Shown here in pieces: positions 26,861 through 35,522 of a DNA stretch of 64,000 nucleotides; position 1 is the stretch's first letter, and every line of letters begins with the position of its first letter. Source of the DNA: Asaia bogorensis NBRC 16594 (GTDB taxonomy: Bacteria > Pseudomonadota > Alphaproteobacteria > Acetobacterales > Acetobacteraceae); contig NZ_AP014690.1 of NCBI RefSeq assembly GCF_001547995.1, positions 2,902,501 through 2,966,500 on the forward strand, given 5' to 3'. Both the position numbers and the translations under genes were made by a program. The notes beneath the pieces were generated by a model that was given only the letters and a program-made list of their open reading frames with translations, was not told where the DNA came from and ran no database searches.

Positions 26861-28141
26861 TCAGAGATCCAGAACCCTGATTGCCTCGACGCCTGAACGG
26901 ATCGCCCCTTCAATGGTCGAAGGGAACCCTGTCTGTGTCCAGTCTCCGGCCAGAGCCAGATTGTCCAGTGCAGTACGAGCAACTGGCCGCATGCGGTCCT
27001 GCGCCGGTGTTGCGGCAAAGGTCGCCCGCTTCTCACAGACCAGCCGCACAGGCGGCACGGCCTCGGGGAGTCCACCCGCCACAACCGGCCCGACAGACTG
27101 GCGGATCTCCGACCAGATTGTCGCAATCAGCGCCTCATTATCATGGGTCGCATAGCGATTCGCAGCACTTACGGTGACGGAAAGTATCTCGCCCTTGAGA
27201 TAGATCCACTCCGCAACACCACCCACCAGCCCGACGAAACCGACCTTGCCCAGCATCCCTCGTGCCTGAACAGGCGCGGGCAGACGGTAATGCACGTTGA
27301 TGATGCTTTCATAGGCATCGGGCGCTGCGAAACCGGGCAGATGCGGCCCGAGCAGGGTGCGTGCGACGGGTGAAGGGGCCGCAAAGACCACCTTGTCTTC
27401 CGGCCCGAGTGCTACCGTCTCGCTACCAATACGCAGCGCGGTGACACGGCCCTGTGCCACGTCGAGGCCAGAAACACGCGTACCACACCGAACCTCGCCC
27501 TGCAGGCGGGTCAGATGGGCGATGGCAGGATCAACAAAACTCTCCGAAAGCCCCTCGGCCGGATACCAGGGGCAACAGGCCTCGCCACCAAGAGCGAGCG
27601 TTTCGCGCACGATCGCGGCCAGCAGCGATGCGCTGGCGGTCTCCAGAGGTGTGTTCAGGGCCGAAATGGCGAAGGGCTCGACAAGCCGATGGGTCAGCAT
27701 ACCCGTGCCCATGAAGGCACTGACCGTCTCATCCGGACCCGCCTTGAGAATACGGGCCAGCATGGACAGTTCGCTAAGCTTCATGCCCGGCACCCGACGC
27801 GCCCTGGACAGCGCCCAGAACGGAAACCGGCCACGCGACAGGCGCAGCGTCCAGCCAAGACCCGCCTCGAGATCGAACCACGGGAATATCGGGGATCCGG
27901 GTCCGGTAAGGGTCTTTTCCGCCCCGATCAGCCCGAGATAACGGAAACTCGCCTTGTTGGCGGACAGCAGCAGATGATTGCCATTGTCGATCCGCGCATC
28001 GAGGGCCTTGTCAAAATAAGAACGCGCCCGCCCGCCACAGGCTGGCCCCCCCTCGTATACCGTCACGCCGGCACGACCGATCACATCGACTGCGGCAGAG
28101 AGACCGGCAAGCCCGCCTCCGATGATATGCACATGCGTCAT
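26861..28141 (-). CDS. hpnE: Hydroxysqualene dehydroxylase HpnE
   Basis: FAD-dependent amine-oxidase-fold enzyme that reduces hydroxysqualene to squalene, the last step of the bacterial three-enzyme squalene route. The 426-residue product begins with the Rossmann motif HIIGGGLAGLSAAVD, then GGRARSYFD, and ends with the FAD-binding block LALAGDWTQTGFPSTIEGAIRSG (quoted in part: GDWTQTGFPSTIEGAI). It starts 3 bp after the hpnD stop on the same strand and must be co-transcribed. It acts on the product of HpnC, encoded 3 kb upstream. Confidence 0.95.
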   Translation of the reverse strand: MTHVHIIGGGLAGLSAAVDVIGRAGVTVYEGGPACGGRARSYFDKALDARIDNGNHLLLSANKASFRYLGLIGAEKTLTGPGSPIFPWFDLEAGLGWTLRLSRGRFPFWALSRARRVPGMKLSELSMLARILKAGPDETVSAFMGTGMLTHRLVEPFAISALNTPLETASASLLAAIVRETLALGGEACCPWYPAEGLSESFVDPAIAHLTRLQGEVRCGTRVSGLDVAQGRVTALRIGSETVALGPEDKVVFAAPSPVARTLLGPHLPGFAAPDAYESIINVHYRLPAPVQARGMLGKVGFVGLVGGVAEWIYLKGEILSVTVSAANRYATHDNEALIATIWSEIRQSVGPVVAGGLPEAVPPVRLVCEKRATFAATPAQDRMRPVARTALDNLALAGDWTQTGFPSTIEGAIRSGVEAIRVLDL

Positions 28142-28144
28142 GGG

Positions 28145-29014
28145 TCAGCGATAATAGGCAATGAGGGAGCGCAGGATACGGGCTGCCTTGCTGATTTTCA
28201 CGGGCTGGTCCGGATGACGCCACCCGCGACGCAGCAGGGCTGTCAGAATGGGGCGATAGGAGGCTGCCATGATGCGCGCGGGGCGCATGGCGACACCATC
28301 ACATCGCTTCATCGCGCGTGTTGCTTCGCGGAAATGATCCTTGGCGCGCACGGCCAGGATACGGGCCAGCGGGTCGAGCCCGACGGCATACACCGCTTCC
28401 TGCGGGTCGGTCGGCACGTTGTAACGCACGAGCAGTTCGCGCGGCAGGTAAAGGCGGCCGCGATCGGCATCTTCCTGAATATCACGCAGGATATTCGTCA
28501 GCTGCAGGGCACGCCCCAGATGATGCGCCACGCGATCCGCCTCAGGCGATGAATCACCAAAGACCCGAACGGACAAGCGCCCGACGGCAGAGGCAACTCG
28601 ATCGCAGTAAAGATCAAGCGTTGCCTCATCGGGGGCGACGATCGGGCCTGAAGCATCCATGGCCATGCCATCGATTACCGCAGCAAAATCTTCCTTGCGC
28701 AGACCAAAGCGGGTGATTGTCGCAACCATGGCCCTGTCCAGGGCATCGCGAGTCTCGCCCTCATAAAGGCGATCGATACGGGCATGCCATTCCTTCAGGG
28801 CCAGCGCGCGATCGGGCACCTGCACATCGCCATCGGCAATGTCATCAACCTCGCGGCAGAAGGCATAGACCGTGAACATGCCAAAACGCCTCTCGGCAGG
28901 CAGGATCTTCATGCCCTTGGCAAAAGATGTGCCAGCCCGGGTTACAATGGCACGGACGTGCTCAAGATCGGCCGTGGAACAGCCCAGCACCGCTTCCTGT
29001 TGAAACCCGCTCAC
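28145..29014 (-). CDS. hpnD: Presqualene diphosphate synthase HpnD
   Basis: Trans-isoprenyl diphosphate synthase-fold enzyme that condenses two farnesyl diphosphates to presqualene diphosphate. The 289-residue product has both Asp-rich Mg sites: YAFCREVDDIADGD (about residues 50-65) and LTNILRDIQEDADRGRLYLP (about 165-185). The C-terminus ends in KISKAARILRSLIAYYR. It is the first gene of the hpnD-hpnE-shc-hpnG block and diverges from a cupin gene across 124 bp. The N-terminal 15 residues are unlike relatives, so the true start might be slightly downstream. Confidence 0.95.
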   Translation of the reverse strand: MSGFQQEAVLGCSTADLEHVRAIVTRAGTSFAKGMKILPAERRFGMFTVYAFCREVDDIADGDVQVPDRALALKEWHARIDRLYEGETRDALDRAMVATITRFGLRKEDFAAVIDGMAMDASGPIVAPDEATLDLYCDRVASAVGRLSVRVFGDSSPEADRVAHHLGRALQLTNILRDIQEDADRGRLYLPRELLVRYNVPTDPQEAVYAVGLDPLARILAVRAKDHFREATRAMKRCDGVAMRPARIMAASYRPILTALLRRGWRHPDQPVKISKAARILRSLIAYYR

Positions 29015-29138
29015 CGCTTCATCCCTGTATCATCCAAGTACAGCGCCTTTTACCTGCAAAAGGTCAAACAGCAAAATCCGTGCGGCCCGGGAGACGTTCA
29101 GTTCGCATCCCTTATCCCATCCTCCGGAGCCCTGCCCC

Positions 29139-29624
29139 ATGTCCTTCTCCATCGCCAGACCACCCATCCGCCGACGTGCACGCGCCCTGCTCGGGTTCAC
29201 CCTTGTCATCTCGACCTTGCTGTTCGTGACAGGACAGTCCCATGCACAGGAAACAGCCTCGGCCCACGCCGATCACCTGCTCAAGGCCGACCGCTCATGG
29301 AACGGCAAGCCCTATACGGCCTATCCCCCCGGTGCGCCGACGCTGAGCATGATACGCCTGACCATACCGCCCCACACGGCTCTGCCCTGGCACACCCATC
29401 CGGTGCCCAATGCAGGCTATGTGTTGCAAGGTCAGCTCACGATTCAGGACAAGGCCAGTGGCACCAGCCATGTGTTCCATCAGGGCGAGGCTTTTGCAGA
29501 AAGCGTGAACGATGCCCATCGCGGAGTCTCGGGCGACACAACAACAATCTTGATCCTTACCTACGCAGGCGGCAATAATCTTCCGACTTCCATCCCCCTG
29601 AAGGGGGAAAAGAACGAATACTGA
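29139..29624 (+). CDS. Exported cupin-domain protein
   Basis: A 161-residue protein with an N-terminal signal (Arg-rich start, hydrophobic core about residues 17-33, likely cleavage after SHA). The rest is a single cupin barrel: LPWHTHPVPNAGYVLQGQL carries the His pair of motif 1 and GEAFAESVNDAHRG the His of motif 2. The usual Glu ligand of motif 1 is replaced (N or A at that place), so metal binding may be altered. Function unknown; periplasmic location expected. It is followed after 90 bp by a Tat-signal aminotransferase on the same strand. Confidence 0.82.
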   Translation: MSFSIARPPIRRRARALLGFTLVISTLLFVTGQSHAQETASAHADHLLKADRSWNGKPYTAYPPGAPTLSMIRLTIPPHTALPWHTHPVPNAGYVLQGQLTIQDKASGTSHVFHQGEAFAESVNDAHRGVSGDTTTILILTYAGGNNLPTSIPLKGEKNEY

Positions 29625-29716
29625 CCGGCAGGTCGCAATTCCGTGTCGAAAATGATTTGACAAGCGAAACGAATAGCCGTCACCTTGCCGGTATCAAAGC
29701 CACCGGAGACACGCTC

Positions 29717-30898
29717 ATGACCGCGCCCCTCACCCAGGAAGCCAAGGAAGATTTGCTCGAACGTGGATATTCACGTCGTCATTTTGGCCGCCTGACAAGC
29801 CTGCTCGGCATGAGCGCCGCCCTGACCCAGTTCGGCTCATCCGCCTTCGCCGCCATCAAGGCACCGGGTGATGACCCGTTCGTGGGCCACCCTGACATGA
29901 TCCGCATCGGCAGCAATGAGTGCTGGACCGGCCCGTTCCCGAGCGCCGTCACCGCCGGTCAGGCCCAGGTGCCTTTCGGCAACCGCTATGAGCCCGATCA
30001 CCTGCGCTCAACCCTGCTGCGTACCGCCTCCTCCGTGGAGAACATTTCCGAAGAGCACATCCTGCCCTGGCCCGGGTCAAGCGATCCGCTCTGTCGATCG
30101 GTCGTGACCTTCTGCTCACCCGAACGCGGACTGGTCACGGCCAACCCGACCTATGAAGCAGCCTGGCGTACCGCCGATTGGATGAAGATCAAGCTGACGC
30201 GCGTGCCGCTCTCGGCCCATAACGGCTACGCCACCGATGTCCGCGCCATGCTCAAGGCTGACCCCAATGCGGGCGCCTATTACATCTGCTCGCCCAACAA
30301 CCCGACCGGCACTGTCACCCCGCTGGAAGACATTGCCTGGCTGGCCGATAACAAGCCTGCTGGCTCCGTTATCATTGTCGACGAGGCCTATATCCATTTC
30401 TCGGGTGCGCCGAGCGCGATTTCTCTGGTGAAGCAGGGCAAGGACGTGATCGTTCTGCGCACCTTCTCCAAGATGTTCGCCATGGCTGGCCTGCGTCTGG
30501 GTCTCTCCTTCGCCCGTCCGGACCTGCACAAGCGCATGATGCGCTATGACGGCCCGAACATGATCTCCATGTTGAACATCGTGGCCCTTGCCGCTGGCGC
30601 TGTCAGCCTGACCCAGGCCGACGCAATCAAGGCACGACGCGATGAAATGATCGCTGCCCGCAGCATGACCTTCGATCATCTGGCCAAGCGCAATATCCGT
30701 ATCGTGCCCGGCAGCCAGGCCAACATGTTCCTCGTGGACTGGAAGAAGCCCGCTTCGCAGATGAAGACGGCCTTCGCCGCCAGGAAGGTCGAAATCGGCC
30801 GTAACTGGGACATCTGGCCCACCATGTCGCGCGTCAGTGTCGGTTCCATGAAGGACATGGAAGCGTTCTGCGCCGCGCTCGACCAGATTCTGGCCTGA
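29717..30898 (+). CDS. HisC-like PLP aminotransferase with twin-arginine signal
   Basis: A 393-residue fold-type I aminotransferase. The chosen start (GGAG 9 nt upstream) gives an N-terminus with SRRHFGRLTSLLGMSAAL, ending in SSAFAA: a twin-arginine motif, hydrophobic core and AxA cleavage site. The catalytic part has ICSPNNPTGTVTP, IVDEAYIHFSG and RTFSKMFAMAGLRLG, with the PLP lysine in the SK pair. Histidinol-phosphate and aromatic aminotransferases share these motifs. If the Tat signal works, this PLP enzyme acts in the periplasm, which is unusual. It lies inside the hopanoid gene cluster on the opposite strand. Confidence 0.87.
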   Translation: MTAPLTQEAKEDLLERGYSRRHFGRLTSLLGMSAALTQFGSSAFAAIKAPGDDPFVGHPDMIRIGSNECWTGPFPSAVTAGQAQVPFGNRYEPDHLRSTLLRTASSVENISEEHILPWPGSSDPLCRSVVTFCSPERGLVTANPTYEAAWRTADWMKIKLTRVPLSAHNGYATDVRAMLKADPNAGAYYICSPNNPTGTVTPLEDIAWLADNKPAGSVIIVDEAYIHFSGAPSAISLVKQGKDVIVLRTFSKMFAMAGLRLGLSFARPDLHKRMMRYDGPNMISMLNIVALAAGAVSLTQADAIKARRDEMIAARSMTFDHLAKRNIRIVPGSQANMFLVDWKKPASQMKTAFAARKVEIGRNWDIWPTMSRVSVGSMKDMEAFCAALDQILA

Positions 30899-30959
30899 CC
30901 CGTTTCCTCATCGGGCCTTGCCCCATAAGCGTTTAGGGAATTATGCCCCAGAAGCGCCC

Positions 30960-31018
30960 GGTCGAAAGACCGGGATACAGGGGCAAGTCCCCTTCCGGGA
31001 AGCGGGGCAAAGCCCCGC
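30960..31018. repeat. GC-rich palindromic intergenic repeat
   Basis: Three small palindromes in a row: GGTCGAAAGACC (30960-30971), GGGGCAAGTCCCC (30980-30992) and GCGGGGCAAAGCCCCGC (31002-31018). The last unit and the flanking GGGATACAGGG are also found in the gap at 36656-36703, so this is one family of dispersed palindromic repeats. Confidence 0.75.
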
Positions 31019-31150
31019 CTCACCGCAGAAGAGGCTTCCTCCTCATAAGCTGCACCCCTGTCCCCTTTGAAGGACAGGCGTCATGTGCAACGCTGCCTGG
31101 CAAGGCCAGAACGACTTACTTTCCAACAAGCCGGACCGGCAGGATACCGT

Positions 31151-32026
31151 CTAACGAATCAGGCCCAGCACCCCACGCAAAAGCGCCTGCAGAGCATCAA
31201 TACGGCCCAGCTTGACGCGCCCTGCGACCGGATCTTCCCGGCGCAGACGTGCGGCGAGACGATGCGAGAGCGTGACCACTACAGCGCAATAAGCTCGCAT
31301 GCGACGATCGCGCACCAGACCCGGCAGAGCCGCTGCCTGTCGATTGAGATGATCGACCTCGTCCAGCAGATGATCGAACACACGACGCAGCCCAGGCTTG
31401 CTGCGCGCCAGCAGAACATCCTCCACCTTGGCGCCCTCCGCCGTCAGCATGTCCTGCGGCAGATAGGAGCGATCAAGCGTCTTCAGATCCGCCGTGACAT
31501 CCTGCAGATGATTGATCACCTGAAGGGCGCTGCACAGCGCATCGGACAAAGGTAGCGTTTCTGCGCGCTCACCATGCAGCAGCAACAGAAAGCGCCCCAC
31601 CGGATTGGCCGAGAACCGGCAGTAACCGAGCAGCTCGTCCCAGCTCTGATAGCGGTTCTTCACAGCATCCTGACAGAATGCCGTGATCAGGTCTGTGGCT
31701 GTCTCCAGCGGCACATCTGTCTGAAGCAGATGACGGCGCAGAATAACGGCCGTCTGGGCATCTGCCCGCTGGGGCGCCTCACGCTCACCACGGACCACCT
31801 CTTCCATGCCACGCAAACGGGCGATCTTGGCTTCGGAAGAGAGCTGCTCGTTATCGACCATATCGTCGATAACCCGTGCGAAATTATAGTAGGCCGTGAC
31901 ATGCGCCCTGTTGCCCTTGGCAAACAGCAACGACCCGACAGGAAAATTCTCGTCAGCCGCGCCCTTGGCCGAAGTCACATCGGCTTCACCCCAGACGGGA
32001 TCAACCTGTTTGCCGATCGCATTCAT
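31151..32026 (-). CDS. hpnC: Hydroxysqualene synthase HpnC
   Basis: Converts presqualene diphosphate to hydroxysqualene. The 291-residue product belongs to the squalene/phytoene synthase family: YYNFARVIDDMVDNEQL is the first Asp-rich site, and ALQVINHLQDVTADLKTLDR the second, in the diverged form typical of HpnC rather than HpnD. The ENFPVGSLL start is also a common HpnC feature. The ATG at 32026 overlaps the hpnB stop (TGATG), so A, B and C form one coupled operon. Confidence 0.94.
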   Translation of the reverse strand: MNAIGKQVDPVWGEADVTSAKGAADENFPVGSLLFAKGNRAHVTAYYNFARVIDDMVDNEQLSSEAKIARLRGMEEVVRGEREAPQRADAQTAVILRRHLLQTDVPLETATDLITAFCQDAVKNRYQSWDELLGYCRFSANPVGRFLLLLHGERAETLPLSDALCSALQVINHLQDVTADLKTLDRSYLPQDMLTAEGAKVEDVLLARSKPGLRRVFDHLLDEVDHLNRQAAALPGLVRDRRMRAYCAVVVTLSHRLAARLRREDPVAGRVKLGRIDALQALLRGVLGLIR

Positions 32027-33195
32027 CAGGCATGTGTCTCCTCGGTATAGAAACGACTTTTCCATTGCACGCCCCGACCACGGTGATGGTCGACGGCCGA
32101 TCCAAGGGTCGCGGCCATGTAAAAGGCAGCAACGACCGGCAAGGCCAGTGCACGGACCGGCGAGAGCTTGAAGCGCGACAATGTGGGCAGGAAGGAGATC
32201 ACGGCCAGCAACAGCGACGCGCCCCCCATGACCCTGACTCGCCCGCGACCAAACAGGGCAAAATAAACAGGCGCCAGCCAGACCAGCGTCATCCCCAGCA
32301 CAGTGCAAAGCAGAATGATCGGGGAATAGCGCAGCTGCACATAGGCCGTGCGCGCAATCATGCGCCAGATGTCACCAGCCCCCCGATAGGGGCGGATCGA
32401 CCATGCCAGCATGCTGTGACCCAGATACAGCTTGCCACCCGCCTTCTTGATATCGGCAGCCAGTGAGCAGTCATCGATCAGTGCGCCCCGCACCGACTCG
32501 ACTCCTCCAATGCGCTCAAGCATGGACCGACGGACGAGTATCGTCCCGCCTGCAGCTCCCGCCACCGGCGAGGCCGGGTCGTTCACCTTCTCGAAAGGGT
32601 AGAGCATCGCAAAGAAATAGACGAAGGCTGGCACAAGCAGGCGTTCTGCTGCGCTTTCACAGTTCAGCACGACCATTTCAGACACCATGTCGAGGCCGTC
32701 ACGCTCTGCCTTTTCCACCAGCGTCTCAAGATGAAGGGCAGAATGAAGGATATCGGCGTCGGTCAGCAGCACGAACCCATTGGCATCGAGTTTTTCTCGC
32801 GCCAGACATTCCCCCTGATGCACGGCCCAAAGCTTGCCGCTCCATCCCTCAGGACGTGCCTTGCCTGTAAGTACGGTAAGACGTTCATGAGGATCAGCGA
32901 CCCGATGCGCCAGATCGCCCGTGCCATCGGTACTGCCGTCATCCACGACAATCACGCTCAGCTTGCCGCGGTAATCCTGCTGCACCAGCGTCGCCACACA
33001 GGCCTGGATCGACTCAGCCTCATCTCGGGCAGGCACGACAATGGCCACATCCGGCCAGATTTTCTCACCGGATTTCAGTCCCGTCGTTCCGGTCCCCGGC
33101 GCAAGACGCTCGCCGGTACGCCAGAAACGCCCATGCCCGAAAAGCAGTTTACCCCATGCCGCCAGAGCCGAGGCTGCCATGAAATGTCTGATCAT
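32026..33195 (-). CDS. hpnB: Hopanoid-associated glycosyltransferase HpnB
   Basis: GT2-type membrane glycosyltransferase always seen with hopene genes; its acceptor has not been shown. The 389-residue protein has an N-terminal hydrophobic segment, VVPARDEAESIQACV, VIVVDDGSTDGTGDLA, LLTDADI (DxD), and a later DDCSLAADIKKAGG where the catalytic Asp lies. The C-terminal 120 residues hold about three membrane helices. Its start overlaps the hpnA stop by 4 nt and its stop overlaps the hpnC start by 1 nt. Confidence 0.93.
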   Translation of the reverse strand: MIRHFMAASALAAWGKLLFGHGRFWRTGERLAPGTGTTGLKSGEKIWPDVAIVVPARDEAESIQACVATLVQQDYRGKLSVIVVDDGSTDGTGDLAHRVADPHERLTVLTGKARPEGWSGKLWAVHQGECLAREKLDANGFVLLTDADILHSALHLETLVEKAERDGLDMVSEMVVLNCESAAERLLVPAFVYFFAMLYPFEKVNDPASPVAGAAGGTILVRRSMLERIGGVESVRGALIDDCSLAADIKKAGGKLYLGHSMLAWSIRPYRGAGDIWRMIARTAYVQLRYSPIILLCTVLGMTLVWLAPVYFALFGRGRVRVMGGASLLLAVISFLPTLSRFKLSPVRALALPVVAAFYMAATLGSAVDHHRGRGVQWKSRFYTEETHA

Positions 33196-34193
33196 TTCGT
33201 GGCAATCCGTCCGTGTTCACGAAACCAGGTGACTGCGTCAGCCACCGCCTCACGTGCCGGACGTGGCGCATAGCCAAGGGTTTCCTGGGCCTTGAGCGAG
33301 GTGAAGAACATCATCTTCCTTGACATGGCCAGGGTCTCTCGCGTCACACGGGGTTCGATACCGAAACCTCGCGCCATCCATTCGGATACGACAGCAACCG
33401 GCTGCAGCCATGACTGCTTGAGCTTGATCCGGGGCGGTTTGACACAGGCGACCTCGCCAATCAGAGCGAAAAGATCGCCCAGCATGTAGTTTTCGCCGCC
33501 GAGGATATATTTCTCGCCGATCACGCCCTTTTCGAGCGCCAGCGCATGACCCTCCGCCACGTCATCCACGTGCACGATATTCAGGCCACTATCGACATAG
33601 GCCGGCATGTTGCCCGAAGCGACATCCACGATCATCTGTCCGGTGGGCGTGGGCTTGATGTCACGCGGTCCAACCGGGGTGGAAGGGTTCACGATCACGG
33701 CAGGCAGACCGCGCTCGCGCACAAGCTTCAGCACTTCCTGCTCGGCGCGATATTTGGAGAGCTTGTACACGCCAATCACATCGTGCTCGGTCACCGGCGT
33801 CAGCTCATTGGCCGGGCTGCCATCTTTCGTCAGCCCCAGCGCCGCCACGGATGAGCAATAGACCACCCGCTCGATCCCGGCATCGAGTGCCGCCATCATG
33901 AGCCGCCTTGTGCCCTCGACATTGGCCCGCATCATCACAGCCGGATCCGGTACCCAAAGGCGATAATCCGCCGCTACATGAAAGAGATAGCGGCAGTTTT
34001 CCAGCGCCGGTCCGAAGCTCTCGGGGGCCGTCAGGTCGCCAATCACCAGATCGGCATCGAGCCCCTCAAGGTTGGAAAGATCGGCCCCGGCACGGACCAT
34101 CAATCTGATGCGATGGCCCCGTTGCTTGAGAATACGCGCCACTGCCGAGCCAACAAAGCCGGTCGCGCCGGTAATCAGCGTGTATTCACCCAT
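33192..34193 (-). CDS. hpnA: Hopanoid-associated sugar epimerase HpnA
   Basis: Extended short-chain dehydrogenase/epimerase. The 333-residue form starting at 34193 begins EYTLITGATGFVGSAVAR (NAD-binding GxxGxxG), has VVYCSSVAALG with the active-site Ser, and VYKLSKYRAEQEVL with the YxxxK pair. HpnA proteins are thought to prepare a sugar for hopanoid side chains, but no activity is established. An in-frame ATG at 34214 exists. First gene of hpnA-B-C; about 270 bp separate it from the divergent hpnL, which should hold both promoters. Confidence 0.93.
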   Translation of the reverse strand: MGEYTLITGATGFVGSAVARILKQRGHRIRLMVRAGADLSNLEGLDADLVIGDLTAPESFGPALENCRYLFHVAADYRLWVPDPAVMMRANVEGTRRLMMAALDAGIERVVYCSSVAALGLTKDGSPANELTPVTEHDVIGVYKLSKYRAEQEVLKLVRERGLPAVIVNPSTPVGPRDIKPTPTGQMIVDVASGNMPAYVDSGLNIVHVDDVAEGHALALEKGVIGEKYILGGENYMLGDLFALIGEVACVKPPRIKLKQSWLQPVAVVSEWMARGFGIEPRVTRETLAMSRKMMFFTSLKAQETLGYAPRPAREAVADAVTWFREHGRIATK

Positions 34194-34463
34194 GATAGGC
34201 CCTGATGCTCTCATTTATTGCAAATCGATACCGCACCATACCGCTCGCGCAAGGACAAGCAACCTGCGCCTGATGGCTTTTTCGTCATATTGAGCCGCGC
34301 AGTAGCGAAAACTGACTGTCTGGTGTAGACAGCCGCGAGCACTCGACAGCGCACATACTCGCAAATTGCCGCAGGAGCTTTGTCCAACCTCCCGCATTGC
34401 CGGGCCTGTTCCTGGCCAGACAATGCGCCTCCGCAACCCTGCGACGTTCGGAACCGACTGGCC

Positions 34464-35522
34464 TTGAAAACACTCACCCTTGTTCTCGCCCTCATGGGCC
34501 TTGCCCTTCTTACGGGAATCATGGCCTGGCTTGGCATCGGTCATGTTTTCAGCGCCATGCAGCGTATCGGCATCGGGGGCTTTGCGTCCATCGTCGGTGG
34601 TCAGGCGCTGGTTGATATCGGTCTCGGCATTGCCTGGTTCAGTGCCTGTCCCGAACTTGGGCTCTTTCGGGCCATTGCCTCACGCGCCGTGCGTGACGCT
34701 GCCGGGAACTGCCTGCCCTTCTCCCAGCTTGGCGGCATGGTGATTGGCATACGCGCCACATGCAGCATCCCTACCCTCACCCGCAAACTCGGCCCGCTCC
34801 AATGGCCTGCCGCTGTCGCCACCAATATTGTGGATATCACGACCGAAGTGCTGGGTCAGATCGTGTTCGTCATCATCGCCCTCGCCTGCCTGTTCGACCA
34901 TGCGGGTACCAATAAGTTCACCTGGCCTGTTCTGGGTGGCATGGCGCTTCTGGCGCTCGGCATCGCCGGTTTCATCTGGACACAGCAGCGTGGCGGGGCT
35001 GCCATCCATTATGCCGCCCGTTTTCTGGGCCGCCATATTGCAGATGGCTGGCGCACCTCGCTGATCGACAACATGGACAATTTCCAGGCTGAACTCGATC
35101 AGCTCTGGTCACGCCCCGGTCGCATCGCTCTGGGTGCCACCATCCACCTTCTTTGCTGGCTCGGCGGGGCTGCCATCACCTGGCTCTCACTCGAATTGCT
35201 GGGCGCCCATATCGGTATTGTCGGCGCCATCGCCATTGAGGGTGTCGTTTGCGGCCTCATGTCCGCCTCGTTCCTTGTGCCAGCCGCTCTGGGCGTTCAG
35301 GAAGCCGCTTATGTCGCACTCGGCTATTTTTTCGGCGTGGACGCTGAAATCTCGCTGGGTCTGTCGCTGCTGCGTCGTGGCCGTGACATCGCCATCGGTA
35401 TCCCCGTCATGGCCCTGTGGCAGCTTTCCGAAATGCGCCGCCTGCGTCAGCCCAAGCGCCCGACATCCGCCGACGCGACCCTTGATTACGCTGACACATC
35501 CTCACGGAGCGAAGCCTCATGA
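34464..35522 (+). CDS. hpnL: HpnL-type membrane protein (LPG synthase TM-domain family)
   Basis: A roughly 352-residue polytopic membrane protein of the UPF0104/lysylphosphatidylglycerol synthase membrane-domain family, as in HpnL, which accompanies hopanoid genes. Helices are evident at MGLALLTGIMAWLGIG, IVDITTEVLGQIVFVIIALACL, VLGGMALLALGIAGFIW, LGATIHLLCWLGGAAITWLSL and VGAIAIEGVVCGLMSASFLV. SFLVPAALGVQEAAYVALG is the most conserved family block. A role in hopanoid transport or membrane partition is suspected, not proven. The start (TTG at 34464) is uncertain; the stop overlaps the next gene (ATGA). Confidence 0.85.
   Translation: MKTLTLVLALMGLALLTGIMAWLGIGHVFSAMQRIGIGGFASIVGGQALVDIGLGIAWFSACPELGLFRAIASRAVRDAAGNCLPFSQLGGMVIGIRATCSIPTLTRKLGPLQWPAAVATNIVDITTEVLGQIVFVIIALACLFDHAGTNKFTWPVLGGMALLALGIAGFIWTQQRGGAAIHYAARFLGRHIADGWRTSLIDNMDNFQAELDQLWSRPGRIALGATIHLLCWLGGAAITWLSLELLGAHIGIVGAIAIEGVVCGLMSASFLVPAALGVQEAAYVALGYFFGVDAEISLGLSLLRRGRDIAIGIPVMALWQLSEMRRLRQPKRPTSADATLDYADTSSRSEAS

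Noticed and set aside
29717-30898. HpnO, the aminotransferase of aminobacteriohopanetriol
   Set aside because: HpnO is related to acetylornithine aminotransferases. This enzyme is HisC-like and carries a Tat signal.
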